From positions 1 through 64,000 of the forward strand of contig NZ_JABBGJ010000002.1 in assembly GCF_012927345.1 (NCBI RefSeq): a DNA stretch of 64,000 nucleotides, in the 5' to 3' direction. This DNA comes from Paraburkholderia polaris (GTDB lineage: Bacteria > Pseudomonadota > Gammaproteobacteria > Burkholderiales > Burkholderiaceae). Under the pieces are notes generated by a model, which worked only from the letters and a program-made list of their open reading frames with translations, was not told the DNA's origin and did no database searches. Each line of letters begins with the position of its first letter. Positions within the stretch are counted from its first letter, which is position 1. Positions 17,658 to 28,593 of the stretch are shown one piece after another. A program made the position numbers and the translations under genes.

Positions 17658-18599
17658 TCATACCCACAAGAAAAGTATGTCGGACGCCAGATGCGCTGCC
17701 GCCAGCGCAGTAATCTCGCTCTGGTCATAGGCCGGCGCCACTTCGACGACGTCGGCTCCGACCAGATTGATCGGCTTCAGTCCTCGCAAAATGGCCAGTG
17801 CCTGAGCTGATGACAGACCACCGGGGACGGGCGTTCCGGTTCCCGGTGCGGTCGCCGGGTCCAGGCAATCAACATCGAAAGTCAAGTAGACAGGTCGATC
17901 GGAGACGATCGATTTGATTCGCTCGATCACGGCGCGCGGACCGTGCTCATGAACCCACGGCGCGTCGATGATATTGATTCCAAGCGTGTCTTCATTGCTG
18001 GTTCGAATGCCGATCTGAACGGATGTCGCCGGATCGATCAGGCCTTCCTTGACTGCCTTGAAAAACATCGTCCCATGATTGAGGCTGTCGGGCGTATCGT
18101 CTTCCCAGGTGTCGGTGTGCGCATCGAAGTGGATGAGCGAGAGCGGCTTGCCGAACTTTTCCGCGTGCGCGATCAATAGTGGGTAGGTGACGTAGTGGTC
18201 GCCGCCAAAGGTCAGCATTTTCGCACCTGCCCCAAGGATCGTCCGGGCGTGCTGAACGATTGATTCCTTGATGGTCGCTGGATTGTGTGCGTCAAACCAG
18301 CAGTCGCCGTAATCGATACAGGCAAGGGTGTCGAACAGGTCGACGCCCCACGGATAGGGATTGATCTCCGACAGTTGCACACTCGCCGCTCGCACTGCGG
18401 CCGGACCGAAACGCGCGCCAGGCCGGAACGACGTCGCGAGATCCAGCGGTATGCCGGAAATTGCGACGTCAACGCCTTCGAGTTCGCGCGTGTAGCGTCG
18501 GCGCATGAAGGACAGCACCCCTGCAAAAGTGTTTTCAACCGAAGTGCCGTGAAGAGACGGGCGGCGGATCGCCCCGTCGCCGTAGATGACGTCATTCAT
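17658..18599 (-). CDS. speB: Agmatinase/ureohydrolase family enzyme
   Basis: The 313-residue protein has all manganese-binding motifs of the ureohydrolases: GGDHYVTYP, DAHTDTWE and FDVDCLDPA. Agmatinase converts agmatine to putrescine and urea. Close relatives act on guanidinobutyrate or guanidinopropionate, so the substrate is not certain. The gene is 108 bp downstream of a PotF-like polyamine-binding protein on the same strand, which supports use of an imported guanidino or polyamine compound. Length is normal and no key residue is missing. Confidence 0.9.
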   Translation of the reverse strand: MNDVIYGDGAIRRPSLHGTSVENTFAGVLSFMRRRYTRELEGVDVAISGIPLDLATSFRPGARFGPAAVRAASVQLSEINPYPWGVDLFDTLACIDYGDCWFDAHNPATIKESIVQHARTILGAGAKMLTFGGDHYVTYPLLIAHAEKFGKPLSLIHFDAHTDTWEDDTPDSLNHGTMFFKAVKEGLIDPATSVQIGIRTSNEDTLGINIIDAPWVHEHGPRAVIERIKSIVSDRPVYLTFDVDCLDPATAPGTGTPVPGGLSSAQALAILRGLKPINLVGADVVEVAPAYDQSEITALAAAHLASDILFLWV

Positions 18600-18707
18600 A
18601 GTAGTCGTATCAGGTAGGAAGTATTCGTGACTTGCCGGGCTGCCGCGCGGTTTAGAATCGCGCGGAACCTGGGGTTGCCGGGATCGTTGATCGAGCGTGT
18701 AAGGCGC

Positions 18708-19826
18708 TTAGGTGCCGGCCTTCAACTTCGACCAGAGGCGGTTTTCAAGGCGGACAATGTCAGCCGGCAGGGGTTTGGCGAGCGTCATCCGGTTCAGGAC
18801 TTCGTCAGACGGATACACCGTTGCGTCCTGAATCATGGCTGGCGTGACGTACTGGCGGGCCGCACGATTGGCTGTCGGATAGAAAACCTCGTTCGTAATC
18901 TCCGCATTCACCTTCGGATCTTCGATGTAATTGATCCACTGCATCGCCGCTTCCGGGTGTGGCGCGTCCTTGGGTACGCCCATAACGTCGAACCACAGAA
19001 TGCCGCCCTCCTTGACATTCGAGAACCGGACCTCGAACGAGCGTTTGGCCTCAGCAGCACGCCGGCGCGCCATGCCGCCGTCGCCGGACCAGGCAAGAGC
19101 AACGCAAATGTCGCCATTCGCGAGGTCATTGATGTAGCTGCTGGAATTGAACTGGGTGATGTACGGCCGCACTTTTTTCAGCACTTCGTAGGCAGCGGCG
19201 TAGTCGCCCGGGTTTGTGCTGTTGACGTCCTTGCCCATGTATTGCAGGGTCGCGCCGAACACGTCGTTCGCCTGATCAAGGAACGATACGCCGCAACCCT
19301 TCAGCTTCGAAACATTGGCTGGATCGAGTACCAGGGCCCAACTGTCGACGGGTGCGGCGTCGCCTAGTGCCTTTTTGATCGCCTGCACGTTGTACGCAAC
19401 GCCGTCGCTCCCGTAGGCCCAAGGAACGCCGTACATGTTGCCGGGATCCGCATCCGCGATCTTGTTCATCAGGACGTGGTCGAGATTGGCAAGATTCGGC
19501 ATCCTGGCCTTGTCCAGCTTCTGGTAGATGCCGGCCTGGATCTGCTTGCCCATATAATTGGACGTAGGAACTACGATGTCGTAGCCGGCGCTTCCTGCAA
19601 GCAGTTTGGCTTGCAGGGTGTCGTCACTATCATAACTATCGTATCGGACCTTGATGCCGGTCTGCTTCTCGAAGTTCGGAATCGTCGACTTCGCAATATA
19701 GTCCGACCAGTTGTACACGTTAAGTTCTGAATCACCGGCGAACGCTGATGTGCTGACAAACGCGGCCACCCCTGCAGCACAGATACCTGCTGTCGTAATT
19801 ACGCTCCGAATCAGACGGAGATTCAT
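18708..19826 (-). CDS. potF: Polyamine-type ABC transporter binding protein
   Basis: The 372-residue protein begins with a signal peptide (ICAAGVAAFVSTSAFA). ELNVYNWSDYIAKSTIPNFEKQTG follows and is the characteristic opening of PotD/PotF proteins. Further matches are GYDIVVPTSNYMGKQIQAG and MYGVPWAYGSDGVAYN. It should bind putrescine or a related cation in the periplasm. The frame extends upstream to 20084 without homology, and the ATG at 19826 starts the signal peptide. No permease or ATPase gene is adjacent, so it must share components encoded elsewhere or act with the agmatinase gene only in regulation. Confidence 0.9.
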   Translation of the reverse strand: MNLRLIRSVITTAGICAAGVAAFVSTSAFAGDSELNVYNWSDYIAKSTIPNFEKQTGIKVRYDSYDSDDTLQAKLLAGSAGYDIVVPTSNYMGKQIQAGIYQKLDKARMPNLANLDHVLMNKIADADPGNMYGVPWAYGSDGVAYNVQAIKKALGDAAPVDSWALVLDPANVSKLKGCGVSFLDQANDVFGATLQYMGKDVNSTNPGDYAAAYEVLKKVRPYITQFNSSSYINDLANGDICVALAWSGDGGMARRRAAEAKRSFEVRFSNVKEGGILWFDVMGVPKDAPHPEAAMQWINYIEDPKVNAEITNEVFYPTANRAARQYVTPAMIQDATVYPSDEVLNRMTLAKPLPADIVRLENRLWSKLKAGT

Positions 19827-19989
19827 GGTTATTTTCCTTACAGATTGAAAGTGGCTCAATGGGTACCCGCCGCAAATCGCCGCGTGGTAGTCGCCGCGAA
19901 CAGCGTCGATGCCTGAACCGATGGTATGAGCCCGCTCTGCAAAAAAATAACGAATCGTTTTTGTGGAAGTATCTCGTTTTTTGATATCT

Positions 19990-20949
19990 ATGCTCAGACC
20001 ACCTCCATTGCAGACGCTCCTCGCGTTCGAGTCGGCCGCGCGACTCTCGAGTTTCTCCCGCGCGGCACAGGAGCTTTGCATCACCCAGTCAGCGGTCAGC
20101 CATCAGATTCAGCAGCTCGAGAACTGGGCCGGGCAGCAGTTGTTCCGACGCGTGGGCCGTGGGGTGGTGTTGACTGATGCGGGGGAACTGTTCGGCAAGA
20201 CCGTAGAGCAGATGTTGAGCTTGCTGTCGGACGTGCGGAACCGGATCGAGCCGTACGCAAATCCTGATTCGGTGATCGTATACAGCCCACCCTCCTTCGC
20301 TCACGGCGTACTGGCGCCCGCGCTACCAAAGCTGCGAGCAAACTACCCGACGCTAGAAGTCTGGATCGTCACCCAGCATGAGACAAGCGAGATCGATCGG
20401 GTCGATGTGGATCTGATCGTCGCAAGCAAGGGCGTGAGATCGCCCGACGTACACGCAACTCCGTTGATGCGCGACTGGTCAGTAGCAATCTGCGGCGTCG
20501 AAGCGGCAAGCACTCTATCCACGCTTGCATTTCCTGATGTGCTTCAGGCGGCGCCATTGCTGACGCTTGAAAATGACCCTGACTGGGCACCGTGGTTGCC
20601 CGAGCTTCGACGCAACGGCGTGCAGCCGTTGCGGGCCATCACGTGCGACGATCCTCGTATTCTTCTCGATACTGCATCATTGAACATGGGTATAGCGATG
20701 CTTTCACGCGTGTGGGCGCGACGCGAGATCGCGAACGGGCAGCTTGTCGTGCTGGATCAGATCCCATCGGTCGAACTTCCGCCCCTATCTCTCTGGCGAT
20801 CCAGTCGGACGTCGCGGTCCCCAATGGTCGATGTTGTCCACGCGTGGTTGCTTGATGTGTGTTCGGAAGATATGCCGATCGGCGCCGACTGCCTTCCGGC
20901 TGCTTTGGGCAGTACAACAGACGCTCACACGCCGGCATCGGATGGCTGA
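19990..20949 (+). CDS. LysR-family regulator (GcvA-like)
   Basis: The 319-residue protein starts MLRPPPLQTLLAFESAARLSSFSRAAQELCITQSAVSHQIQQLE, a GcvA-type winged helix. The effector domain follows. The gene is divergent from the PotF-like gene, with 163 bp between the starts, so it likely controls the potF-speB pair. An earlier in-frame codon at 19963 is possible, but the chosen ATG gives the family-typical start. The helix sequence and length are normal; the effector is unknown. Confidence 0.9.
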   Translation: MLRPPPLQTLLAFESAARLSSFSRAAQELCITQSAVSHQIQQLENWAGQQLFRRVGRGVVLTDAGELFGKTVEQMLSLLSDVRNRIEPYANPDSVIVYSPPSFAHGVLAPALPKLRANYPTLEVWIVTQHETSEIDRVDVDLIVASKGVRSPDVHATPLMRDWSVAICGVEAASTLSTLAFPDVLQAAPLLTLENDPDWAPWLPELRRNGVQPLRAITCDDPRILLDTASLNMGIAMLSRVWARREIANGQLVVLDQIPSVELPPLSLWRSSRTSRSPMVDVVHAWLLDVCSEDMPIGADCLPAALGSTTDAHTPASDG

Positions 20950-21288
20950 ACCTGGCCGGCAGTACTCGCACGACATCAGGCGAGATAGCGGCCGCACGAG
21001 CCTACAGAACCGCTTTGGTGTGCGACCGGTTACGGCGCGCTGGATCTCGGTCTGCTCTGAGATCTCGAGTGCATCGTCGACCTCTATGCGTGCTACAGGC
21101 CAGGAACCGTCACTCACCGTCTGTTCGCTGGCCCCGCAGCCGGAACGCGCGGTGCGCCAGTCCCCGCCTCGCTTTGTGGCCAGTGCGCGCCGCAAAACGC
21201 AAGCGGCTTTTCACTTGTGCGGCCAGAAAAGAAACAGCCCGTTACGTCCGGTCGGCTATCATGCCTATCCTCTCCGAAGTAGCTCCTT
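20950..21288. other. Gene-free stretch
   Basis: The stretch is between the regulator and the ABC-F gene. I see GATCTC-N10-GAGATC near 21040-21065 and otherwise degenerate repeat-like sequence. No gene is supported. Confidence 0.45.
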
Positions 21289-22968
<1,680 letters not shown>

Positions 22969-23285
22969 ACTAACCCCCTGGCAGTTCCAGTTTGGAAGCT
23001 GCCATAGCGCTCGCATCGAGTCGAAGGGTCGCTTAAGGTCGGGCGCAGCCGATCACTGCAAGAGATGCAGTGTGATTGCGTGGGTCAACCGAATCGAGCG
23101 ACTCTAGGCGAACTACGAACGATGGACACGCATTCACGCGAACATTCGATCGGCGTCTGCGCAAGGAGAACGGACGGACCGCGTCAATGCGTCATCATCC
23201 TGTCGGACAGTGTCGCATTGTGGCGCGGCACAATACGCTCGTGGGCGTAAACCAGTGCGAAGTAGGGTCAAGCACGTCGACCGCT
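22969..23285. other. Gene-free stretch
   Basis: A hairpin-like ATCACTGCA-AGAGA-TGCAGTGTGAT near 23051-23076 is the only structure noticed. It may end transcripts of the ABC-F gene. No gene is supported. Confidence 0.45.
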
Positions 23286-23705
23286 TTAATGGCCCGGCGT
23301 CCCGGCCACACCAAGTTGCACCATCAACCCGAGCGTGTCCATGATGATGCGGCTCTCCTTGATCCTGCCTTCCTGAACGCGGTCGATGACCATACCCCAG
23401 ACGCGTACTGGACGCCCGGTAGCGGGCACGCCGAGAAACTCTCCACTGTGCGTGCCCGTCCATTCGAAACGGGTCAGCACTCGGTCTGAGTCAGAAAGTT
23501 GCTCCTCAATACGCCAGTGCATGTCCGGAAACGCCGCGCGCATGCCCCGCAGAACGTCCTTGAGGCCTTCGAGTCCGGGGCCCTGCCCGGGGAACGGGAC
23601 CTGTTCTACCATGTCCTCCCAGAAGAACATACCGGTGGCGTCGATACGCCCCTGGTTCAAAACTTCCTCGATAAATCCGCGAACGATACCGCTGATCTCA
23701 TCCAT
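23286..23705 (-). CDS. SnoaL-like / NTF2-fold protein
   Basis: The 139-residue protein has the pattern of SnoaL-like polyketide-cyclase or ester-cyclase proteins: an N-terminal helix (GIVRGFIEEVLNQGRIDA), then GLEGLKDVLRGMRAAFPDMHWRIEE and a strand-rich end with RFEWTGTHSGEFLGVPATGRPVRV. The chosen ATG follows AGGAGA by 7 bases; the frame could start at 23750. These small barrel proteins bind or isomerise small ligands; the ligand cannot be predicted. The gene is isolated. Confidence 0.82.
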   Translation of the reverse strand: MDEISGIVRGFIEEVLNQGRIDATGMFFWEDMVEQVPFPGQGPGLEGLKDVLRGMRAAFPDMHWRIEEQLSDSDRVLTRFEWTGTHSGEFLGVPATGRPVRVWGMVIDRVQEGRIKESRIIMDTLGLMVQLGVAGTPGH

Positions 23706-24063
23706 GCGAAGTTCTCCTGACAGCAGGTTGGGAGACAAATGTGCCGACATTCAGCGCAAGCGCGACGTAAGGCTAACCGAAAAAGCCCGAAAGTAGTATT
23801 CGTCGACGTCACAGCGGCCGTTCGCGATTGCCGCTATTGAACGACAGCAGTGCTGTAGTGAGCAGGCATGCCGGCATCAACATGCGAACGGCGGTCCATG
23901 GCAGACAGCACCAGTTCGATGAGCTTTCTACAAACGGACGGTGGAATCACACGGACTCAACCCAATTCCGGTGAGAACGGAGCGGTCCGGACCGCGCAGC
24001 GCCGGGTCCGAGCCGTGTTAGCGCGCGGCTCGCAATCTCGCGTGGCAAACGCAAAGCGCCAAT
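23706..24063. other. Gene-free stretch
   Basis: No gene, strong hairpin or promoter was recognised. The plus-strand frame 23868-24461 is a shadow of the sigma-factor gene. Confidence 0.4.
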
Positions 24064-25332
24064 CTAACTTCTGGCCGACGACAGATCGAGGCGCTTGCGC
24101 TGCAGGAACCGGCGCACGGCCGGATCGCGTTCGAGTCCGATCGCGAGATCGTACGCGCCGAGCGCCTCGGCCGTCGCACCGGCACGCGCGAGCAGATCGG
24201 CGCGCGCGGCCCAGTACGGCTGGTAGTCGGCCAGCCGCGGATCGTCCGCATACGGCTCGAGCGCGTCGAGCGCCGCCTGCGGGCCATCCCGTTCCGCCAG
24301 CGCGAGCGCGCGGTTCACCGCGACCACCGGCGACGCTGCAATCGCGAACAGCGCATCATAGAGTTGCACGATCTCATCCCAGTTCGGGCGATGCGTGCGG
24401 CAGCGGTGCACGTGCGCCGACTGTAGCGCGGCCTCGAGCTGAAAGCGTCCGATTGCGCTGAAAGCGTTCGCGCGCCGCAGCAGTGTGTCGGCTGCGTCGA
24501 TCATCGGCGCGTTCCATGTCGCCGGATCCTGAGCCGACAGCGGCACATAGTTGCCGGCCGCATCGCGTCGCGCATCGCAACGCGCCTGCGCATACAGCAT
24601 CAGCGCGAGCAGACCCAGCGTCTCCGGCTCCTCGGGCAGCAGTTCGACGAGCAGTTGCGCAAGAAACAGCGCCTCACCCGTGAGATCGCGCCTCTCGGTA
24701 TCGCCGCCGACCGGGTCGGTCCACCCTTCCGCATACACCGCATAGACCGCTTCCAGCACCGCAGCGAGCCGGCCGGGCAACTCCTCGCGCTCGGGCACGC
24801 TGAACGGAATGCGCGCTTCGCGGATCTTGGTCTTCGCCCTCACCAAGCGCTTGCTCATCGCGGCGGGCGACATCAGGAACGCGGATGCAATCGTTTTCGC
24901 TTCGAGCCCCAACACCACCTGCAGCATCAGCGGCGTGCGAATCGCGGCCTCGAGCGCAGGATGCGTGCACGCGAACAGCAGCGCAAGCCGCCGGTCGGGC
25001 AACGCGCCGGCTTCACGCTCGTCAATCTCGTCGGCGAGGATCGTGAGCTGGTTTGCCACTTCGTCGCCAACGTGGCGATGACGCGCGCCGTCGATCGCCC
25101 GGCGGCGCGCGACCGTCATCAGCCACGCTTCGGGATTTGCGGGGCAGCCACGCCCCGGCCAGTCGGCCAGCGCGGCCGCAAACGCGTCGGCCAGCGCGTC
25201 CTCCGCTGCCGCGACGTCGCGCGTGCGCATCGCCAGAAGCGCGACGAGCTTGCCGTAGCTGCGGCGGGCGACCGCTTCGGCAATCGAATGCGCGGCGCCG
25301 TCAGTGTCGCTGCCGCCGCCGGAAGGACTCAT
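24064..25332 (-). CDS. ECF sigma factor with large C-terminal helical domain
   Basis: The 422-residue protein has a sigma-2 part (RDVAAAEDALADAFAAALADWP, NPEAWLMTVARRRAIDGAR) and a sigma-4 part (LEAKTIASAFLMSPAAMSKRLVRAKTKIREARIPF). A long all-helical extension of about 200 residues follows (AVLEAVYAVYAEGW onward). This is the layout of ECF groups linked to YCII proteins. The start overlaps the stop of the YCII gene by 4 bases (ATGA). No anti-sigma gene is present; the extension may take that role. Targets are unknown. Confidence 0.9.
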   Translation of the reverse strand: MSPSGGGSDTDGAAHSIAEAVARRSYGKLVALLAMRTRDVAAAEDALADAFAAALADWPGRGCPANPEAWLMTVARRRAIDGARHRHVGDEVANQLTILADEIDEREAGALPDRRLALLFACTHPALEAAIRTPLMLQVVLGLEAKTIASAFLMSPAAMSKRLVRAKTKIREARIPFSVPEREELPGRLAAVLEAVYAVYAEGWTDPVGGDTERRDLTGEALFLAQLLVELLPEEPETLGLLALMLYAQARCDARRDAAGNYVPLSAQDPATWNAPMIDAADTLLRRANAFSAIGRFQLEAALQSAHVHRCRTHRPNWDEIVQLYDALFAIAASPVVAVNRALALAERDGPQAALDALEPYADDPRLADYQPYWAARADLLARAGATAEALGAYDLAIGLERDPAVRRFLQRKRLDLSSARS

Positions 25333-25700
25333 GCAGCAGATGGCGCGTCGTACGGGGCAGTCCAGACCGGGCGCACTTCCATGAGGCCGTGCGCCGCGCC
25401 GGGACAACGCGCCGCCCACGCGATCGCCGCGTCCAGGTTGGGCACGTCGATCAGGTAGTAGCCGGCGAGCTGCTCCTTCGAATCGGAAAACGGTCCGTCA
25501 AGTACCTGCGGCTTGCCGTCGACGAGCCGCACCGTAGTAGCCGTGCTCGTGTGCTGCAGCCGGTTGGCGCCCACCAGAACCTCCGCCTTTTTCAACGATT
25601 CGGTGTAGGCCTGATACGCGGCGACGCCTTGCTGCCGCTCGCTGTCGGTCATTTGGTTCCAGCCGTTTTCTTCCGAATAGATCATCAACAGGTATTGCAT
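25329..25700 (-). CDS. YCII-related (DGPF-motif) protein
   Basis: The 123-residue protein starts MQYLLMIYSEENGW and holds the diagnostic block VLDGPFSDSKEQLAGYYLIDV. YCII proteins have a ferredoxin-like fold with a conserved His/Asp pocket. In this setting they are encoded directly before ECF sigma factors and are thought to be linked to their signalling. The ATG follows GGAGGCTCAT. The gene is the first of the two-gene operon and overlaps the sigma gene by 4 bases. Confidence 0.9.
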   Translation of the reverse strand: MQYLLMIYSEENGWNQMTDSERQQGVAAYQAYTESLKKAEVLVGANRLQHTSTATTVRLVDGKPQVLDGPFSDSKEQLAGYYLIDVPNLDAAIAWAARCPGAAHGLMEVRPVWTAPYDAPSAA

Positions 25701-26177
25701 ATGAGCCTCCGTCCTGGGGTTGAGGCGGGTGAATTACATCGGGCCGCCATCACAATGACGCGCGTGCCGCATGCTGACGGACACGTAGCCTCGAAAAAAT
25801 CGCGGACGGCGCACCCGCCGTGTTCATTCGCATCCGTCGAGGACCGGTCGCCCCAGAAGGAGCTCACCCGATCATAACGCCGGCTGATCACCGCTTCACC
25901 GGGTTTTACTTCGGCACTTCCGGGGAAATTACGGTCGACATTGACACAGGCTGAAACGGGGTCGGACAGCGCCATTGACAGCAATGTGCGGGGCGAAGCA
26001 ACCGTTTGACAGCGGCATACTGGCGTCACGAAAGCAGCGTCAGAATATCAACGTTGAAACTGAAGCTCGCCGTCGCCGCGCCGAAACAGAACCTGGTACA
26101 TCGCGCCACCAGTCTCGTGAAGCGATAGAGGAGGGTGCGGGAAAGAGGCCGCACATCGATAGCCATGCCGCGTGAAC
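25701..26177. other. Gene-free stretch
   Basis: No gene is supported. The overlapping frames 25685-26029 and 26048-26278 have no domain or signal peptide. The promoter for the YCII-sigma pair must lie at the left side, but I see no convincing -35/-10 pair. Confidence 0.4.
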
Positions 26178-26597
26178 TCAGCGCAAACTTCTAACCTGGC
26201 TCGGCGTGACATCTCCGGCAAATCGATTGCCGAAATGGGTTCTCGTGTAGCTGACGACAGCAGCGACCTGATCGTCATTCATCTCGTCGCCAAACGATGG
26301 CATCCCCTTTCGGCCGCGCAGCACGTTGACGATGACGTAGGGTGCTGCTTCGACTTTCGGGTTGTCCGCGAGCGCCGGGTATTGACCCGCGCCCTGTGCG
26401 CCTTTTCCATCCGGCATATGGCATCCCGCGCAGGTCGCGTTGTAGAGCGCTTCACCGCTTTGTTCGGTGAAGCGGTAGCCCGGCGAAATCGTGAAAGTGC
26501 GTGGTGCGTCCTGTGCCACGGGCTGAGCTGACACCGTCGCGACTCCCGACAGCCAGGCCATCAGCATCACGCTGAGGATACGCGTCGGCCTATCCAT
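26178..26597 (-). CDS. Exported mono-haem cytochrome c
   Basis: The 139-residue protein has a signal peptide (RILSVMLMAWLSGVATVSAQ). One haem site reads YNATCAGCHMPDGKGAQG, and the likely sixth ligand is the Met in RKGMPSFGDEMNDDQ. It would be periplasmic. The start lies 8 bases inside the end of the flavin amine oxidase gene, so the two are translated together. The cytochrome is therefore the probable electron acceptor of that enzyme, as is known for nicotine oxidoreductase NicA2 and its partner cytochrome. The longer frame to 26693 has no homology. Confidence 0.88.
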   Translation of the reverse strand: MDRPTRILSVMLMAWLSGVATVSAQPVAQDAPRTFTISPGYRFTEQSGEALYNATCAGCHMPDGKGAQGAGQYPALADNPKVEAAPYVIVNVLRGRKGMPSFGDEMNDDQVAAVVSYTRTHFGNRFAGDVTPSQVRSLR

Positions 26598-28182
26598 TGA
26601 CGATTCTCCGATGCAAGCGAGTGATCGCATCCAGTGACGACAGCACGGCGCCTTCCTGCCATGCCGGGATATGGGAAGCATGCTCTCCGCCAAGGACGAT
26701 CCGTCCGTCGATCTGACAGAGATTCTCGTAATGCGCTTTTCTCAACGCGTCCGTCCATGCGGCGAAGCAGCCATTCGTGAACGGTGAACGGCTCCAGCTC
26801 ATCGCGAAGCCGTTCTGGTACTCGCTCGCGTATTGCGGATGAATCTGGCTGCCCTGGCTCAATGCCGCCGCGATCCGTTCGGCAGGGGGCAGCGCACCCA
26901 TCTCATAGCTGGCGGGCCCCCACATGTAGGCGCCGAGCAGCACCGCAGGACCGGTCGATCCGTAACCTGATGCCGGATAGCCGATCGTCGAGATCGGCAG
27001 GTCGGTATGCGTGATGCCGCCATAGATCTGCTCGTCTTCTTCCCAGAATCGCCGGCCGAATTGCAACCCGACTTTCACCGATGTCTCGTAGGGCACTGCA
27101 TCGATCGCGGCGCGCATGGCCGGCCCGACCGCAATGTCGATCTGACTCAGAATCGAGAGCGGGATGGTGCACACCAGCCAATCCGCGTGCGCGTTCCGTT
27201 CGGTCCGGGTGGTCGTATCGGTATAGCGCACGGTGACGCCTTGCTCGTCCTGCAAGATGGCCGTGACTCTGGCGTTGAACACTACAGCGCTCGCGACCTG
27301 CGAATAAAGCGCATGGGCAATCCTGTCCATGCCGCCGACGGGCTGGAAAATGCTGCTCTGGAAGTCCTGCTCGTTTCCAGACGAGAGCCATTGCCACAAA
27401 CGCGATGCAAGCAAGGGGTCGCGCGGGAGCAGATTCGACGGCACGGCCTCGGGGCTCAGCCCACCGCCATGCGCGGTTGCGAATCCACGACGTTCACTGC
27501 TTCGCCGGCCCGACTGATAGCGACCATCCCGACCGAGCGCACCCCATTGGCGCAGGGATTCGAGTAGCAGATGCGCATCTTCGACTGACAACGCATCATC
27601 GAGCGCGTCCTTGCGGATTGCTTTGGAAAGCAGCTCGGCGATATAGCCTTGATAGTCGGTCTGCACCGCCCGGAATCGTTGCGGCTTGCCATCGAAAGCG
27701 TCCGTCGAATGCAGGTAGGCGTTGTAATTGACCTGGATGAACGGCTCGAGCGACACCTTCAGGCGTTTTGCATAGTCGAGTACGCCCTGGTGGTGATACG
27801 GAATGCGCCACGGCCCTGGGTTCAGATAAAGCCCGTCAGCGAAATCGCAGTACTGGGTGGCACCGCCGAGTTCTGTATAACGATCACCGCCCCTGACAGT
27901 CCAGGCCCGGCCACCTGCGCGGTCGTTGTACTCCAGCACCTGCACGTGATAGCCCGCGTTCCTCAACTCAAAGGCCGCGACCAGGCCAGCCATGCCCGCG
28001 CCGAGCACGAGAATTCGCGTTCCTTTGGGCGCGCCATCGAGCTTGATCGGTCCGGCGTAGGTCGAGGTAGCGGCGAACCCAAGCGTGCCCATGCCTTGCA
28101 TCATGGCGGCCGCGCCGAGGTTCTTGCCGATAAGCGTCAGCAGGCGCCGACGGCTCATCGCATTTGCGGTCATTCTCGACAT
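26590..28182 (-). CDS. Tat-exported flavin monoamine oxidase-type dehydrogenase
   Basis: The 530-residue protein has a twin-arginine signal (MSRRRLLTLIG, then a hydrophobic stretch) and a dinucleotide-binding start (ILVLGAGMAGLVAAFELRNAGYHVQVLEYNDRAGGRAW). The end (GRIVLGGEHASHIPAWQEGAVLSSLDA) matches FAD amine oxidases. It should oxidise an amine or L-amino acid in the periplasm. A cytochrome c gene overlaps its 3' end, so electrons probably go to the respiratory chain rather than to oxygen. The start could also be one of two in-frame ATGs shortly downstream. Substrate is unknown. Confidence 0.9.
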   Translation of the reverse strand: MSRMTANAMSRRRLLTLIGKNLGAAAMMQGMGTLGFAATSTYAGPIKLDGAPKGTRILVLGAGMAGLVAAFELRNAGYHVQVLEYNDRAGGRAWTVRGGDRYTELGGATQYCDFADGLYLNPGPWRIPYHHQGVLDYAKRLKVSLEPFIQVNYNAYLHSTDAFDGKPQRFRAVQTDYQGYIAELLSKAIRKDALDDALSVEDAHLLLESLRQWGALGRDGRYQSGRRSSERRGFATAHGGGLSPEAVPSNLLPRDPLLASRLWQWLSSGNEQDFQSSIFQPVGGMDRIAHALYSQVASAVVFNARVTAILQDEQGVTVRYTDTTTRTERNAHADWLVCTIPLSILSQIDIAVGPAMRAAIDAVPYETSVKVGLQFGRRFWEEDEQIYGGITHTDLPISTIGYPASGYGSTGPAVLLGAYMWGPASYEMGALPPAERIAAALSQGSQIHPQYASEYQNGFAMSWSRSPFTNGCFAAWTDALRKAHYENLCQIDGRIVLGGEHASHIPAWQEGAVLSSLDAITRLHRRIVNG

Positions 28183-28248
28183 AAGGACGTGGTGCCCCGA
28201 CTGGAGAGATACGATGGCGAACGAAACCAGATGGCACCCAGATTGCAG

Positions 28249-28593
28249 TCATGTCAGCATCGGCGTCAAGTCGGGATCGCCTTTAGCCATCGCCCGCTGA
28301 TACCCGGGCCGTCCGCCGATGCGCTGAAGATACGCCAGTATGTTCGGATAAGGCTCGAGATCAACGGGATGAAACAGGCGCATCGTGGTCAGTGAAAAGA
28401 CGCTCATGATGTCGGCTGCGGCGAACTGTTGAGGAGTTTGTTGCCACCATGCTCAAACCGACACGCTCTCCGTAGCGGGTTGCGCGAAGGCGGTTGCGAC
28501 TATTGCGAGCCGGGCCACAGTGAGCTCGAGTTCTTCAACGACCGGGTTGGGATGAGGGAAACGCGCGATGAGGCCTAAGATTTGCGCGCTGCA
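28249..28593 (-). pseudogene. Glutathione S-transferase C-terminal remnant
   Basis: Translated in the frame ending at 28249, the stretch gives a GST C-terminal region: ARFPHPNPVVEELELTVARL, then FAAADIMSVFSLTTMRLFHP, ending LAYLQRIGGRPGYQRAMAKGD. An in-frame TGA interrupts it at 28453-28455, and the N-terminal glutathione-binding domain is missing. The remnant sits directly after the TetR stop codon, in the same frame, so a deletion probably joined them. Its start is an estimate. Confidence 0.75.
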
